A DNA stretch of 64,000 nt from Halorubrum alkaliphilum (lineage in GTDB: Archaea > Halobacteriota > Halobacteria > Halobacteriales > Haloferacaceae), in the NCBI RefSeq assembly GCF_017873815.1, contig NZ_JAGGKQ010000005.1, forward strand, positions 1-64,000, written 5' to 3'. The first letter of the stretch is position 1. Each line of letters opens with the position of its first letter. The notes beneath the pieces were generated by a model. It had not been told where the DNA came from and made no database searches. It saw only the letters and a program-made list of their open reading frames with translations. The position numbers were made by a program, and so were the translations under genes. This document shows, piece by piece, positions 8,657 to 17,431 of this stretch.

Positions 8657-9562
8657 ATGTCGTTCGGTACACGTTCCGGTAGGCCGGGGTTCTTCGACCG
8701 GGCCAAGACCGGATGGGCCCTCACGAAGGACAGCGCGGGCGTCATACGCGACCATCCGAACCTCCTCGTTTTCCCGCTGATCGCGGGGGTCGCAAGCGCG
8801 GCCTTTCTCGTCGTGCTCTTCGTCCCGATGCTGATCGCGAACCTGATCGGGAGCGGCTTGGAGTACGTCGCGCTGTTCGTCGTCTACTTCGCGACGACGT
8901 TCGTGAGCACATACGCGGCGGCCGCGTTGGTTCACGCGACCAACGAGGCGTTCCACGGCCGCGAACCGAACGTTATCGCGAGCCTCAAAACTGTCCGCAG
9001 TCGGCTCGGACCGATCGTCGTCTGGTCGCTGATCTCCGCAACGATCAGCGTCGTGCTCAAGACGATGGAGGACTCTGACAACCCGATCGCCGGTATCCTC
9101 CGATCGCTGTTCGCCGTCGGCTGGTCGATCATGACGTTCTTCATCGTCCCCGTGATCGTCTTCGAGGACGTCTCCGTGACCTCGATGTTCTCGAAGAGCG
9201 CGAGCGCGTTCCGCGACACGTGGGGTGAGACCCTCGGGGCCGGATTCGGGATCACGCTCGTCGTTACGCTCGTCGGCATCGTCCTCGCGATCGGCGCGAT
9301 CGCCGTATCGGTCCCCGTCGCGGCGGTGTTCCCTGGACCCGGAATATTACTCGCACTCCTCCTGCTCGGCGGCGTGATCGCGTTCGCGTACCTGCTCAGT
9401 CAGACGATCTGGGGAGTCGCGAAGACCGCCTTATACGTCTACGCGGTCGAGGGGCACCGACCGGCCGAGTTCGATAACTTCGACTTCGAAACGCTCGGCG
9501 GCCGGACGGAAGAGTCAGCATCGCCCGGAACGGCCGGGAGCCGAGACACGCTCGACCTGTAA
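8657..9562 (+). CDS. Multipass membrane protein, DUF6159-like
   Basis: The 301-residue protein has a polar N-terminus (about 30 residues, FDRAKTGWALTKDSAGVI) and about six hydrophobic helices, the last ending near residue 255 (TIWGVAKTALYVYAVEG). This layout fits the uncharacterised DUF6159 family of archaea and bacteria. TATA-like CTTATAT at 8627-8633 supports the ATG at 8657. No substrate or enzymatic motif can be seen. It may be an accessory membrane protein working alone. Confidence 0.75.
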   Translation: MSFGTRSGRPGFFDRAKTGWALTKDSAGVIRDHPNLLVFPLIAGVASAAFLVVLFVPMLIANLIGSGLEYVALFVVYFATTFVSTYAAAALVHATNEAFHGREPNVIASLKTVRSRLGPIVVWSLISATISVVLKTMEDSDNPIAGILRSLFAVGWSIMTFFIVPVIVFEDVSVTSMFSKSASAFRDTWGETLGAGFGITLVVTLVGIVLAIGAIAVSVPVAAVFPGPGILLALLLLGGVIAFAYLLSQTIWGVAKTALYVYAVEGHRPAEFDNFDFETLGGRTEESASPGTAGSRDTLDL

Positions 9563-9594
9563 CGGATCGACCGACTCTCCGCTGAGCCTACCGT

Positions 9595-10554
9595 TCAGGC
9601 GACCCGATTTCTGAGTTCGTTATCGCCCTCTCTTTTCCCCTCAAGTCGATCCACGTTGTCCACGAGGACGTCCGCGACGCGCTCGAAGTACTCGGGAGTG
9701 TGACCCGCGTTGTGTGGCGTGATCGTGACGTTTCCCAGTCCCCACAGCGGGTGGTCCTCGGGCAGCGGCTCCGGATCGGTCACGTCGAGTGCGGCCCCGC
9801 GGATCCGGTTGCTCCGGAGCGCACTCACGAGCGCGTCGGTGTCGACGACGCCGCCCCGAGCGATGTTCACGAGAACCGCGTCCGGTCGCATGGTTCTGAG
9901 TAGATCTGCGTCGACGAGCGTCCGAGTCTCCTCGGTGAGCGGGCATGCGAGCACGACGTACTCCGCGTTGACGACGGCCTCGTGGATCCGATCGAACCCG
10001 TACACCTCGTCGGTCGGCCCGCCCTTCTCCGGGGAGTACCTGACGCCGACCGTCTCGACATCGAACGCCGACAGCCGGTCGACCACCGTCCGCCCGATGG
10101 CACCAAGACCGACGACCGCAACGGTCGACCCGAACACCTCCGTCGTGGGATAGCTCCGCCACTCTCGGCGCGACTGCTGGCGGTGTGCCCGATGGAACTC
10201 GCGGGCGTGCCCGATCATCGCGCCGATGACGTACTCGGCGATGTTCGGTCCGTGAACGCCCGAAGCGTTCGTCACGGCGATGCCGCGGTCGGCGAGTGCG
10301 TCCATCGGGAGGTGGTTCGTCCCCGCGTACACGCAGGCGAACAGTTCCAAGTTCCCGGCGGACTGAAGGGAGCCGTCCGGAAGTCGTGGTCCGACCGCGA
10401 CGCGAGCGGTTTCGAGAAGCGTTCGCTCTTCTCCGGGCGTTCGCGCGAGGGCGATCTCGTGGTCGGGGAGTCGTTTACGCAGTATCGTCGCCAACTCGGG
10501 TGCGCCGGCGCCGTGGATCGTCTGTCGCAACACGGCAATGTCAGGATCAGCCAT
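9595..10554 (-). CDS. D-2-hydroxyacid dehydrogenase (NAD-dependent)
   Basis: The 319-residue enzyme belongs to the D-isomer 2-hydroxyacid dehydrogenases, which interconvert 2-oxoacids and D-2-hydroxyacids. It has the NAD-binding loop VGLGAIG, the arginine motif NIARGGVVD, the acid in DVTDPEPLP and the histidine in TPHNAG. The substrate (phosphoglycerate, glyoxylate or another oxoacid) cannot be inferred; the protein lacks the C-terminal ACT domain of long serine-pathway enzymes. It is followed at 89 bp upstream by the cystathionine synthase-like gene on the same strand, which is compatible with but not proof of co-transcription. Confidence 0.9.
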   Translation of the reverse strand: MADPDIAVLRQTIHGAGAPELATILRKRLPDHEIALARTPGEERTLLETARVAVGPRLPDGSLQSAGNLELFACVYAGTNHLPMDALADRGIAVTNASGVHGPNIAEYVIGAMIGHAREFHRAHRQQSRREWRSYPTTEVFGSTVAVVGLGAIGRTVVDRLSAFDVETVGVRYSPEKGGPTDEVYGFDRIHEAVVNAEYVVLACPLTEETRTLVDADLLRTMRPDAVLVNIARGGVVDTDALVSALRSNRIRGAALDVTDPEPLPEDHPLWGLGNVTITPHNAGHTPEYFERVADVLVDNVDRLEGKREGDNELRNRVA

Positions 10555-10643
10555 GCGTTCGAATTCTCGTCGTGGCTCAAAAATACCGGTGCCCCGGCGG
10601 TTCGGCGGATCGAACGGTCCGTATCCCGTGAACTCCTCGATCG

Positions 10644-11831
10644 CTACGAGTCCGTCGCCCCCTCCCGCGCAGCGTCGAACGCCTGCTGTAGGTCGCTTTT
10701 CATGTCGTTGACGTGTTCGATCCCGACGGAAACGCGGATCAACCCGTCCGTGAGGCCGGCGTCGACCCGCTCCTCTCGCGGAATGGCGGCGTGAGTCATC
10801 GCGGCCGGCTGTTCGATGAGGCTCTCGACGCCGCCCAGCGACTCCGCGAGCGTGAACACCTCCGTCTCGCTCACGACCGTCGACGCCTCCTCCAGCGTCC
10901 CGTCGAACTCGAAGGAGAGCATCCCGCCGAAGTCGTCCATCTGCTCGGCGGCGAGGTCGTGATCGGGGTGGCTCTCCAGTCCGGGGTAGTACACTCGCTC
11001 GATATCGTCATGACTCTCCAGCCACTCGGCGAGCTCCATCGCGTTCTCGCAGTGACGGTCCATCCGCACCGAGAGCGTCTTGATCCCCCGGAGAACGAGG
11101 AAGGCGTCGAACGGGCCGGGCGTCGCGCCTACTGAGTTCTGATAGAAGCCGAGCCGTTCGTCGAGATCCGCGTCGTCGACGATCAGTGCGCCGCCGATGG
11201 TATCGGAGTGACCGCCGAGGTACTTTGTGAGTGACTGGCAAACGATGTCCGCGCCGTGTTCGAGTGGTCGCTGGAGGTACGGCGTCGCGAACGTGTTATC
11301 AACCGCACAGAGCGCGCCGTGCTCGTGAGCGACGTCCGCGAGCGCGTCGATGTCGTTTACGTTCATCAGGGGATTCGTTGGGGTTTCGACCCACACCAAC
11401 TCGGTGTTCGACTCCATCGCGTCACGGACCGCGTCGTGATCCGTCGTGTCGACGAACGTCGTCTCCACGTCGTACTCGTCGTACACCTGCGTGAGGATCC
11501 GGTGGGTGCCGCCGTACACGTCGTCGCCGGCGACGACGTGGTCGCCCGCGGATAGCAGGTTGAGAACGGTGTTGATAGCGCCCATTCCCGAGGAGAAACA
11601 GCGGGCGTGGCTCCCCGACTCGAGATCGGCGAGGTTCGTCTCCAGATCGGTCCGGGTCGGGTTCCCCGTCCGGGAGTACTCGTAGCCACGATGTTCTCCG
11701 GGACCGTCCTGTTCGTACGTCGAGTTGGCATGGATCGGCGTCATCAGCGCGCCGGTCTCTGCGTCGGGCTCCTGTCCGGCGTGGATCGCGCGGGTCTCGA
11801 ACTCCCGCCCGTCCGTCGGGTCGTTGCTCAT
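10644..11831 (-). CDS. metB: Cystathionine gamma-synthase/lyase family PLP enzyme
   Basis: This pyridoxal-phosphate enzyme belongs to the Cys/Met metabolism family, acting in transsulfuration or in sulfide incorporation. The 395-residue protein carries YSRTGNPTR, the cofactor-loop motif SSGMGAI, the VDNTFATPYLQ aspartate segment and the Schiff-base lysine K203 in SLTKYLGGHSD. Family members with these motifs may be gamma-synthase, gamma-lyase or homocysteine synthase, so the symbol is a family-level label. No partner gene of the sulfur pathway lies beside it. The divergent neighbour encodes an ABC transporter lipoprotein, 160 bp away. Confidence 0.88.
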   Translation of the reverse strand: MSNDPTDGREFETRAIHAGQEPDAETGALMTPIHANSTYEQDGPGEHRGYEYSRTGNPTRTDLETNLADLESGSHARCFSSGMGAINTVLNLLSAGDHVVAGDDVYGGTHRILTQVYDEYDVETTFVDTTDHDAVRDAMESNTELVWVETPTNPLMNVNDIDALADVAHEHGALCAVDNTFATPYLQRPLEHGADIVCQSLTKYLGGHSDTIGGALIVDDADLDERLGFYQNSVGATPGPFDAFLVLRGIKTLSVRMDRHCENAMELAEWLESHDDIERVYYPGLESHPDHDLAAEQMDDFGGMLSFEFDGTLEEASTVVSETEVFTLAESLGGVESLIEQPAAMTHAAIPREERVDAGLTDGLIRVSVGIEHVNDMKSDLQQAFDAAREGATDS

Positions 11832-11950
11832 ACCTACCCGTCGTCCGCCGAGTCCGTCACTCTTGTCCTTCGGGTTGACTCGGTGGCGACGAGACGGCTG
11901 TCGGTCGGATCCGTATCAGTATATATCGGACCGGATCGATATGCTAACTA

Positions 11951-11970
11951 TTATAAAAATATTAAATGGT
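11951..11970 (+). promoter_or_regulatory. AT-rich promoter of the ABC importer operon
   Basis: TTATAAAAATATTAAATGG precedes the lipoprotein gene; ATTAAATG (11961-11968) is 24-31 nt before the ATG at 11992, the leaderless spacing. No riboswitch-like leader is present between promoter and start. Confidence 0.6.
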
Positions 11971-11991
11971 CGGACACGGATCATTTCACGA

Positions 11992-13200
11992 ATGACGGAA
12001 GACACTCCGAGCGGGCCATTCTCACGGCGTAACTTCCTCCTCGCTGGTAGTGGGGCAGCGACTGCCGGGATCGCGGGATGTCTCGGCAACGGAGACGAGA
12101 ACGGAACCGCCGGCGACGGAACCGAAAACGGAGACGACGCCGGGGACGGGAACGGCAGCGGACGCTCGTGGGAAGTGGGACACGAGGAGTACCGAACCAC
12201 GGTGACCGAGGCCGACCTCCCCGAGGAACTGTTCATCTACGCCGTCCAGACCGGATGGTCGAACTGGGACGCTGTCATGGCGGCGTTCGAGGACGAGTAC
12301 GGGGTTCCCCTCCACGACGACCAGCGCACCTCCGGCGAGGCGCTCTCGGACATTCGGACGAACGCCGGAAACCAGGACTACTCCGCGTACAACGGTTTTT
12401 ATCCCACCGGTCTTCAGGCGTGGGACGACGGGTTCACCACGGACTACAAGCCGGACGGCTGGGACCGGGTGCCGGACGATTTCAAAACGGACGATGGCCA
12501 CGTCACGGCGACGAGACAGATGACCATCGCGATCAACTACCGGGCGGACGTCTACGAGGATCGCGGCCTTGACGCACCGGAGACGTGGGAGGACCTCAAA
12601 CAGCCGGAGATCGCTCAGGATCTCGCGATCAACGTCCCGGGTGCGGGTGCGGGGCTGAACGCGATGCTGTCGATCAATCACGCGTACGGCGGCGACTTGG
12701 ACGATCTCGATCCGCTGTTCGACTATCTGGAGGAGATCGGCGAACACGGCGCGCGCCACCAGCGCAACCTCGATCGGCAGTTCACGGCCGGTGAGATATC
12801 GACCTACGCCGAGTTCGACTTCGGCGGCCTGTCGACGAAGTACAACAGCGACGATATTCCCGATGAGGACGTCGGCGTCGTCATTCCACAGGGGCCCGGC
12901 GGCGGGGAGGGTGCCGTCGCAGCGCCGTACGGATTCGCACTGCTCGATAACGCTCCGAACCCCGAGGCCGGAAAGTTGTTCATGGACTTCGTGCTCTCGC
13001 TCGACGTCCAACAGCTATTCTTCGACGGGTTCGTCCGCCCGATCCGCGCGGACGAGCTGGAGGCACCCGACGAGTTCCCGCCGGCCTCACAGTACGAGGC
13101 GGCGACGTTCGAGATCGACCAAGTCGAGCTCCTGGAAAAACAGGAGGAGATCGTCTCGGAGATCATCGACCGGAGTCCGCTCCCGGGCGTCGAGGCGTAA
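11992..13200 (+). CDS. ABC importer substrate-binding lipoprotein (iron/thiamine/polyamine-type cluster)
   Basis: The 402-residue protein is exported and lipid-anchored. SRRNFLL is a twin-arginine motif at residues 11-17 and IAGC gives a lipobox with Cys30, followed by a Gly/Asp/Asn-rich tether of about 30 residues. The mature part is a type-2 periplasmic binding fold of the family that binds ferric iron, thiamine, polyamines or phosphonates. The open frame extends upstream, but the ATG at 11992 is the right start because it places the twin-arginine signal at the N-terminus and is preceded by a spaced AT-rich promoter. It heads a four- or five-gene operon. Substrate is unresolved. Confidence 0.87.
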   Translation: MTEDTPSGPFSRRNFLLAGSGAATAGIAGCLGNGDENGTAGDGTENGDDAGDGNGSGRSWEVGHEEYRTTVTEADLPEELFIYAVQTGWSNWDAVMAAFEDEYGVPLHDDQRTSGEALSDIRTNAGNQDYSAYNGFYPTGLQAWDDGFTTDYKPDGWDRVPDDFKTDDGHVTATRQMTIAINYRADVYEDRGLDAPETWEDLKQPEIAQDLAINVPGAGAGLNAMLSINHAYGGDLDDLDPLFDYLEEIGEHGARHQRNLDRQFTAGEISTYAEFDFGGLSTKYNSDDIPDEDVGVVIPQGPGGGEGAVAAPYGFALLDNAPNPEAGKLFMDFVLSLDVQQLFFDGFVRPIRADELEAPDEFPPASQYEAATFEIDQVELLEKQEEIVSEIIDRSPLPGVEA

Positions 13201-13217
13201 ACCGACACGTCACATCG

Positions 13218-14162
13218 ATGTCGAATCATCCCTCTGAGTCCGGTGAGGGTCGACGGCTTCCCGCGCGCGTGCGGTCCCTAATGAATACCATCCGATCGTT
13301 CGTGTCCCCGCGGACCGAGGCGGATCGAGAGCGACGTCGGATCGCCGTCATGTGTCTTCCGTACTTCGTCCTCGCGACGTTCGGTGCGTTTCTCCCGCTC
13401 GGCATGTTGGCCCGGATGAGCGTCTCGGAGAGTCAGTTCAGCAACGAGGGATTCAGCCTCTCGGCGTGGGAGCTACTCCTCACCGAGCCCGTCTACCGCG
13501 AGATCGCGTGGAACACGCTGTGGTTCGCGACGGCGACCACCCTTTTCAGCGTCGCCGTCGCCGTCGCGATCTCTCACGCGCTCGCGAAGTATCAACTGCC
13601 GTTTCGGCGGTGGATCGTCGCGATGGTTTCGTTTCCTATCGCCTTGCCGGGGATCGTCGTCGGCTTCATGATCGTCGTCCTGTTCGGTAGAACCGGGCTT
13701 CTCACGAACGCGGTCGCCTTCTTTACCGGTGAGAACCCGATCGACCTCGCCGTGGCTCTCACCGTCGGTGGCCTCTTTTTGGGGTATTCCTTCTCCTTGA
13801 TCCCGCGCGCGACGATGGTCCTTCGCGGGACCTTTGCGGAGATCAACGAGGATGCCGAGGAGGCCGCCAAGTCGCTCGGCGCGAGTCCGCTGTTGACGTT
13901 TCGATACGTGACGCTCCCGCAGGTCTGGCCGGGGATCGTCGCGGCGTTCGTGCTCACGTTCCGTACTGCGTTGGCGATCTTCGGAACCGTACTGGTGTTG
14001 CCGGCACTCAACGTGGCGACGCTGCGGATCAACCTCGAGATCCAGTCGCTCGGGTTCAACCTCGCGACTGCCTCCGCCATCGGGCTCATCTACTTCGTGT
14101 TCATCTTCGTGTTCACGTTCGGCGGCGTCAAACTGATCGACAACGAGAGTCTCAAGATATGA
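13218..14162 (+). CDS. ABC importer permease 1
   Basis: The 314-residue inner-membrane permease has about six transmembrane helices after a polar 35-residue N-terminus. The cytoplasmic coupling motif EEAAKSLGASPLLTFRYVTLP (about residues 213-233) contains the EAA loop that docks on the ATPase. It is the PotB/FbpB/ThiP type. It starts 17 nt after the lipoprotein gene and its stop overlaps the next permease start by 4 nt, which indicates translational coupling. Confidence 0.9.
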   Translation: MSNHPSESGEGRRLPARVRSLMNTIRSFVSPRTEADRERRRIAVMCLPYFVLATFGAFLPLGMLARMSVSESQFSNEGFSLSAWELLLTEPVYREIAWNTLWFATATTLFSVAVAVAISHALAKYQLPFRRWIVAMVSFPIALPGIVVGFMIVVLFGRTGLLTNAVAFFTGENPIDLAVALTVGGLFLGYSFSLIPRATMVLRGTFAEINEDAEEAAKSLGASPLLTFRYVTLPQVWPGIVAAFVLTFRTALAIFGTVLVLPALNVATLRINLEIQSLGFNLATASAIGLIYFVFIFVFTFGGVKLIDNESLKI

Positions 14163-15100
14163 CTGGAGAGAACCGCCGGACCGACGACGAGACGGCAACG
14201 GACGGCGGGACGCAAACGGGTCGCAGCGAGACGACCGACACCCACCGGACGAGCCGCGAGAAGCGGGGTGGCCTCCACCGGTTCGACGTGAGTTCGGCGT
14301 TTGGCCGGCAGGCGGTCACGCTCGTGCTCGCGGCGACGCTGACGTTCCTGACGCTCCCGATCCTCGTGACCGTCGTCGCTTCCTTCGGCACGTCGTGGAC
14401 GGGCGTGATACCCACCGGGTACGTCAATCTGGACAACTGGCGCACCGTGCTCGGGCTCGCGGAGGGGATTGGGGTGCGACAGGGCGTCATCCGGGGACTC
14501 GCGTATAGCGCGGGGCTGGCGACCGCGGGCATGGTTATCAACATCGTCGTCGGCGTCCCCATCGCGTACTCGCTGGTTCGGTACGACTTCTTCGCGAAGG
14601 ACTGGATCAACACGCTCGCGATCCTTCCGATTGTCCCGGGCGTCATCCTCGCGATCGCGTTCCTGCGGATGTACCCCGAACGGGGTGGCTCCACCTTCGG
14701 GCTAATAATCGGCTACGCGCTGTTGAAATCCCCGTTCATGGTGCTGACCGTCCAGAGCTCCTTACAGTCGATGAACCTCCAGCAGATCGAGGAGAGTGCG
14801 CGGTCGCTCGGCGCGTCGTGGATCCGGACGTTCCTGACCGTGATCGTGCCGAACGCGAAGGACGGGATCATCGCCGGCTCGATCATCACGTGGACGCTAG
14901 CGGCGGCGGAGTTCAATTTCACGTACATCGTCCACTCGGCAGGGCCGCGACCGTTCTCGCTGTTCCTCTTCGAGAACATCACGCGGTCTCCCGTGTTACA
15001 GGGCGCGGCGGCGGTCTCCGTCTACTTCCTCATCGTCACGGCCGTGATCGTCCTCCTACAACGAGTAGGGAAGGCGGGGTTTACAACGGTGGAACGGTGA
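14159..15100 (+). CDS. ABC importer permease 2
   Basis: The 313-residue permease pairs with the preceding one to form the membrane channel. A polar 40-residue N-terminal tail is followed by about six helices. The EAA-type loop is ESARSLGASWIRTFLTVIVP. It is the PotC/ThiP-like second subunit. The start ATG overlaps the upstream stop (ATGA) and its own stop overlaps a further ATG (TGATG at 15098-15102), continuing the chain of coupled starts. Confidence 0.9.
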   Translation: MTGENRRTDDETATDGGTQTGRSETTDTHRTSREKRGGLHRFDVSSAFGRQAVTLVLAATLTFLTLPILVTVVASFGTSWTGVIPTGYVNLDNWRTVLGLAEGIGVRQGVIRGLAYSAGLATAGMVINIVVGVPIAYSLVRYDFFAKDWINTLAILPIVPGVILAIAFLRMYPERGGSTFGLIIGYALLKSPFMVLTVQSSLQSMNLQQIEESARSLGASWIRTFLTVIVPNAKDGIIAGSIITWTLAAAEFNFTYIVHSAGPRPFSLFLFENITRSPVLQGAAAVSVYFLIVTAVIVLLQRVGKAGFTTVER

Positions 15101-15225
15101 TGGCCGTGAAACGAGCGACCACGCGGGACGCGCTCGATGGATCGGTCACCGCGATCGACCACGCCGGTCGGGCCGTCGAAGACTCGGGACGGGTCGGGGG
15201 ACACGGTGCGGATCGAACGAACTGA
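15100..15225 (+). CDS. Possible 41-residue small protein coupled in the ABC operon
   Basis: The ATG at 15100 overlaps the stop of permease 2 (TGATG) and opens a 41-codon frame, MAVKRATTRDALDGSV..., ending five bases before the ATPase start. The peptide is soluble, basic at the N-terminus and has no recognisable domain. Start-stop coupling on one side and near-contact on the other argue for translation; lack of homology that I can recognise argues for caution. It may only serve to carry ribosomes across the 130-bp gap. Confidence 0.35.
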   Translation: MAVKRATTRDALDGSVTAIDHAGRAVEDSGRVGGHGADRTN

Positions 15226-15230
15226 TACAC

Positions 15231-16256
15231 ATGTCCGAAGTCACACTCGATTCACTCACGAAACGGTACGACGAGGAGGTGGCCGTCGACGGCATCGACC
15301 TCACCGTCAGGGACGGCGAAGTGCTCGGCGTCATCGGCCCCTCGGGTTGCGGGAAGACGACGACACTGCGAACGATCGCCGGCTTCGAGACGCCGACCGA
15401 GGGACGGGTCCTCTTCGACGACGACGACGTGACACACGTCCCGCCGGAGGACCGGAACGTCGGGCTCGTATTCCAGTCGTACGCGCTGTTCAACAACATG
15501 AGCGTGCTTGACAACGTCGCCTTCGGACTGAAGATGCAGGGCGTCGACAAGGAGGAGCGTCGTGACAGAGCAAACGAGCTTCTGGAACTCGTCGGGATCG
15601 GCGAGCACGCCGAAAAGGATCCACGACAGCTCTCCGGCGGCCAGCAACAGCGGGTCGGACTGGCGCGGGCGTTGGCGATCGAACCGCGGATACTCCTCCT
15701 CGACGAGCCGATGACGGGGCTCGACGCCAAGCTCAAGAAGCGACTTGAGGAGGAGATCGGCTCACTGCTCGACGAGCTCAACGTGACCACGTTGTACGTC
15801 ACCCACGACCAAGAGGAGGCGATGGTGATGTGCGACCGCATCGCCGTGTTGAACGACGGCCGGATCGAACAGATCGGGACGCCCGCAGAGATCTACGAGC
15901 GTCCAGCAAACGCCTTCGTCGCGGACTTCGTCGGCACCTCGAACGCCGTCTCCGCGACGATCGAGGACGGGCGGATGGACCTCGGGTTCGCGACGTACGA
16001 TATCGATGATATCCCGGAAACCGCCGAGGGGACCGCGATCGTCCGCCCCGGTGACTTCCGAGTCGGGGAGGGTGACATCGAGGGCGTCGTCCGGGATCGA
16101 TACTATCTCGGTGACCGGGTACGCGCCCGGATCGAACTACCGAACGGTGACCTCGTCACGGTCGCGCTCGATCCGTCGACCGAGAACGCACGGACCGGGG
16201 ATACCGTGTCGTTGGTGCTCGACCCGAGCGGCGTCCACGTGCTTCGCTCGGAGTGA
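15231..16256 (+). CDS. ABC importer ATP-binding protein
   Basis: The 341-residue ATPase energises the importer. It has Walker A GPSGCGKTT (residues 36-44), the signature LSGGQQQR, Walker B ILLLDEPMTGLD, the switch histidine in VTHDQEEAM and a C-terminal OB-fold (TOBE-like) regulatory region after residue about 240. This layout is that of the spermidine/ferric/thiamine importer ATPases. It closes the operon; a tRNA gene follows on the other strand. Confidence 0.92.
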   Translation: MSEVTLDSLTKRYDEEVAVDGIDLTVRDGEVLGVIGPSGCGKTTTLRTIAGFETPTEGRVLFDDDDVTHVPPEDRNVGLVFQSYALFNNMSVLDNVAFGLKMQGVDKEERRDRANELLELVGIGEHAEKDPRQLSGGQQQRVGLARALAIEPRILLLDEPMTGLDAKLKKRLEEEIGSLLDELNVTTLYVTHDQEEAMVMCDRIAVLNDGRIEQIGTPAEIYERPANAFVADFVGTSNAVSATIEDGRMDLGFATYDIDDIPETAEGTAIVRPGDFRVGEGDIEGVVRDRYYLGDRVRARIELPNGDLVTVALDPSTENARTGDTVSLVLDPSGVHVLRSE

Positions 16257-16298
16257 CCGTGGCCGTTCGGCTGTGTGTTTCGACACGTCCGTGAGAAG

Positions 16299-16409
16299 TG
16301 CTCGGTCAGGGATTTGAACCCTGGTCGTCGGCTGTCTTCCGAACCGGAACCGTCGCGTCCCGCGTTCGTCGAAAGGCCAACATGATTGGCCGGACTACAC
16401 CAACCGAGC
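16299..16409 (-). tRNA. tRNA-Glu (UUC) with a 36-nt intron
   Basis: The minus strand folds as a complete cloverleaf: acceptor GCTCGGT / ACCGAGC with discriminator A, T arm CAGGG-TTCAAAT-CCCTG, and anticodon stem TTGGC / GCCGA. The loop reads CTTTCG...A with anticodon TTC at 16371-16373. A 36-nt intron (16334-16369) sits between positions 37 and 38. It forms a textbook bulge-helix-bulge: loop CTTTC pairs with intron GGAAG, intron GAAC pairs with intron GTTC, and two 3-nt bulges (G^AC and AC^A) mark the cut sites. Mature length would be 75 nt. No CCA is encoded. Confidence 0.93.
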
Positions 16410-16458
16410 GTGATTTCTGCTTACGCCGCATCCGATTTAACTCTTCTCAACTCTCACC

Positions 16459-16497
16459 GCCTCGCTACTGATCCACACGGCCTCGCTACTGATCCAC
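16459..16497 (+). repeat. 18-bp direct repeat downstream of pstB
   Basis: GCCTCGCTACTGATCCAC occurs twice (16459-16476 and 16480-16497), a 21-bp period, in the short gap between the tRNA and the pstB stop. No function is evident. Confidence 0.7.
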
Positions 16498-16540
16498 GCA
16501 GGTTCGCTCCCGTGTTCATCTGGCCCGGCTTGGGCGGTGA

Positions 16541-17428
16541 CTACCCGAACTTCCCCGTGATGTAGTCCTCGACCCGCTGGTTCTCCGGGTTCTCGAAGAT
16601 ACGGTTGGTGTCGCCGAACTCGACGAGTTTCCCGCCGGTGAGGAAGACCGCGGTCTTATCGGAGATGCGGGCCGCTTGTTGCATGTTGTGTGTGACGATG
16701 ATCACCGTGTACTCCTCGGCGAGTTCGTCGATGAGGTCCTCCACTTTCGCAGTCGCGACCGGGTCGAGCGCCGACGCGGGCTCGTCCATTAAGATCACTT
16801 CGGGATCGGGGGCGATCGCGCGGGCGATGCAGAGCCGCTGTTGTTGCCCTCCCGACAGGTCGAGCCCCGACGAGTCGAGTTGGTTCTTCACCTCGTCCCA
16901 CAGCGCGGCGTTCCGGAGCGACTCCTCGACGCGTGCGTCGATGTCGCCGTCGTATCCCTGTATCTTCAACCCGTACGCGACGTTGTCGTAGATCGACTTC
17001 GGGAACGGATTCGGCTTCTGGAACACCATCCCAATGCGTCGCCGAAGGGCGACCGGGTCCACCTCGTCGCCATATACGTTCGTGCCGCGGTAGCGGAGCT
17101 CGCCGCCGACCCGCGCGGCGTCGACCATGTCGTTCATCCGGTTGATACACCGGAGGAACGTCGACTTTCCGCAGCCCGATGGGCCGATGATCGCCGTTAC
17201 TTCCTGCTCGGGGAGCCGGACGTTCACCGGCTTGAGCGCCTCGACGTCGCCATAGTGGACGGTCAGATCCGTGGCCTCGATGACGGTCTCGCGCTCGGGG
17301 ATCTCTTGGATCGACGGCGTGGTTTCATCGAGCGTCTCTCCGGGTCTCCGTGCTTCGGTTCCGGTATCCGTGCTGTTCGCCGCCTCGCTGTCCGTCGTCT
17401 CGTCGGTGGTTGAGTAACTGTCGCTCAT
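16541..17428 (-). CDS. pstB: Phosphate ABC transporter ATP-binding protein PstB
   Basis: The 295-residue ATPase of the high-affinity phosphate importer has Walker [10 protein letters not shown] (82-90), signature DLSGGQQQR, Walker [14 protein letters not shown] and switch [15 protein letters not shown] after Walker A is typical of PstB. A 45-residue acidic N-terminal extension is common in haloarchaeal homologues. It is the last gene of pstS-pstC-pstA-pstB, starting 3 nt after pstA. Confidence 0.95.
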   Translation of the reverse strand: MSDSYSTTDETTDSEAANSTDTGTEARRPGETLDETTPSIQEIPERETVIEATDLTVHYGDVEALKPVNVRLPEQEVTAIIGPSGCGKSTFLRCINRMNDMVDAARVGGELRYRGTNVYGDEVDPVALRRRIGMVFQKPNPFPKSIYDNVAYGLKIQGYDGDIDARVEESLRNAALWDEVKNQLDSSGLDLSGGQQQRLCIARAIAPDPEVILMDEPASALDPVATAKVEDLIDELAEEYTVIIVTHNMQQAARISDKTAVFLTGGKLVEFGDTNRIFENPENQRVEDYITGKFG

Positions 17429-17431
17429 GGG

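Noticed and set aside
11832-11991. Riboswitch before the ABC importer operon
   Set aside because: The promoter is only about 25 nt from the start codon, so there is no leader that could fold.
12022-13011. 329-codon frame antisense to the importer lipoprotein gene
   Set aside because: It is a shadow of the real gene; the sense frame has a twin-arginine signal and lipobox.
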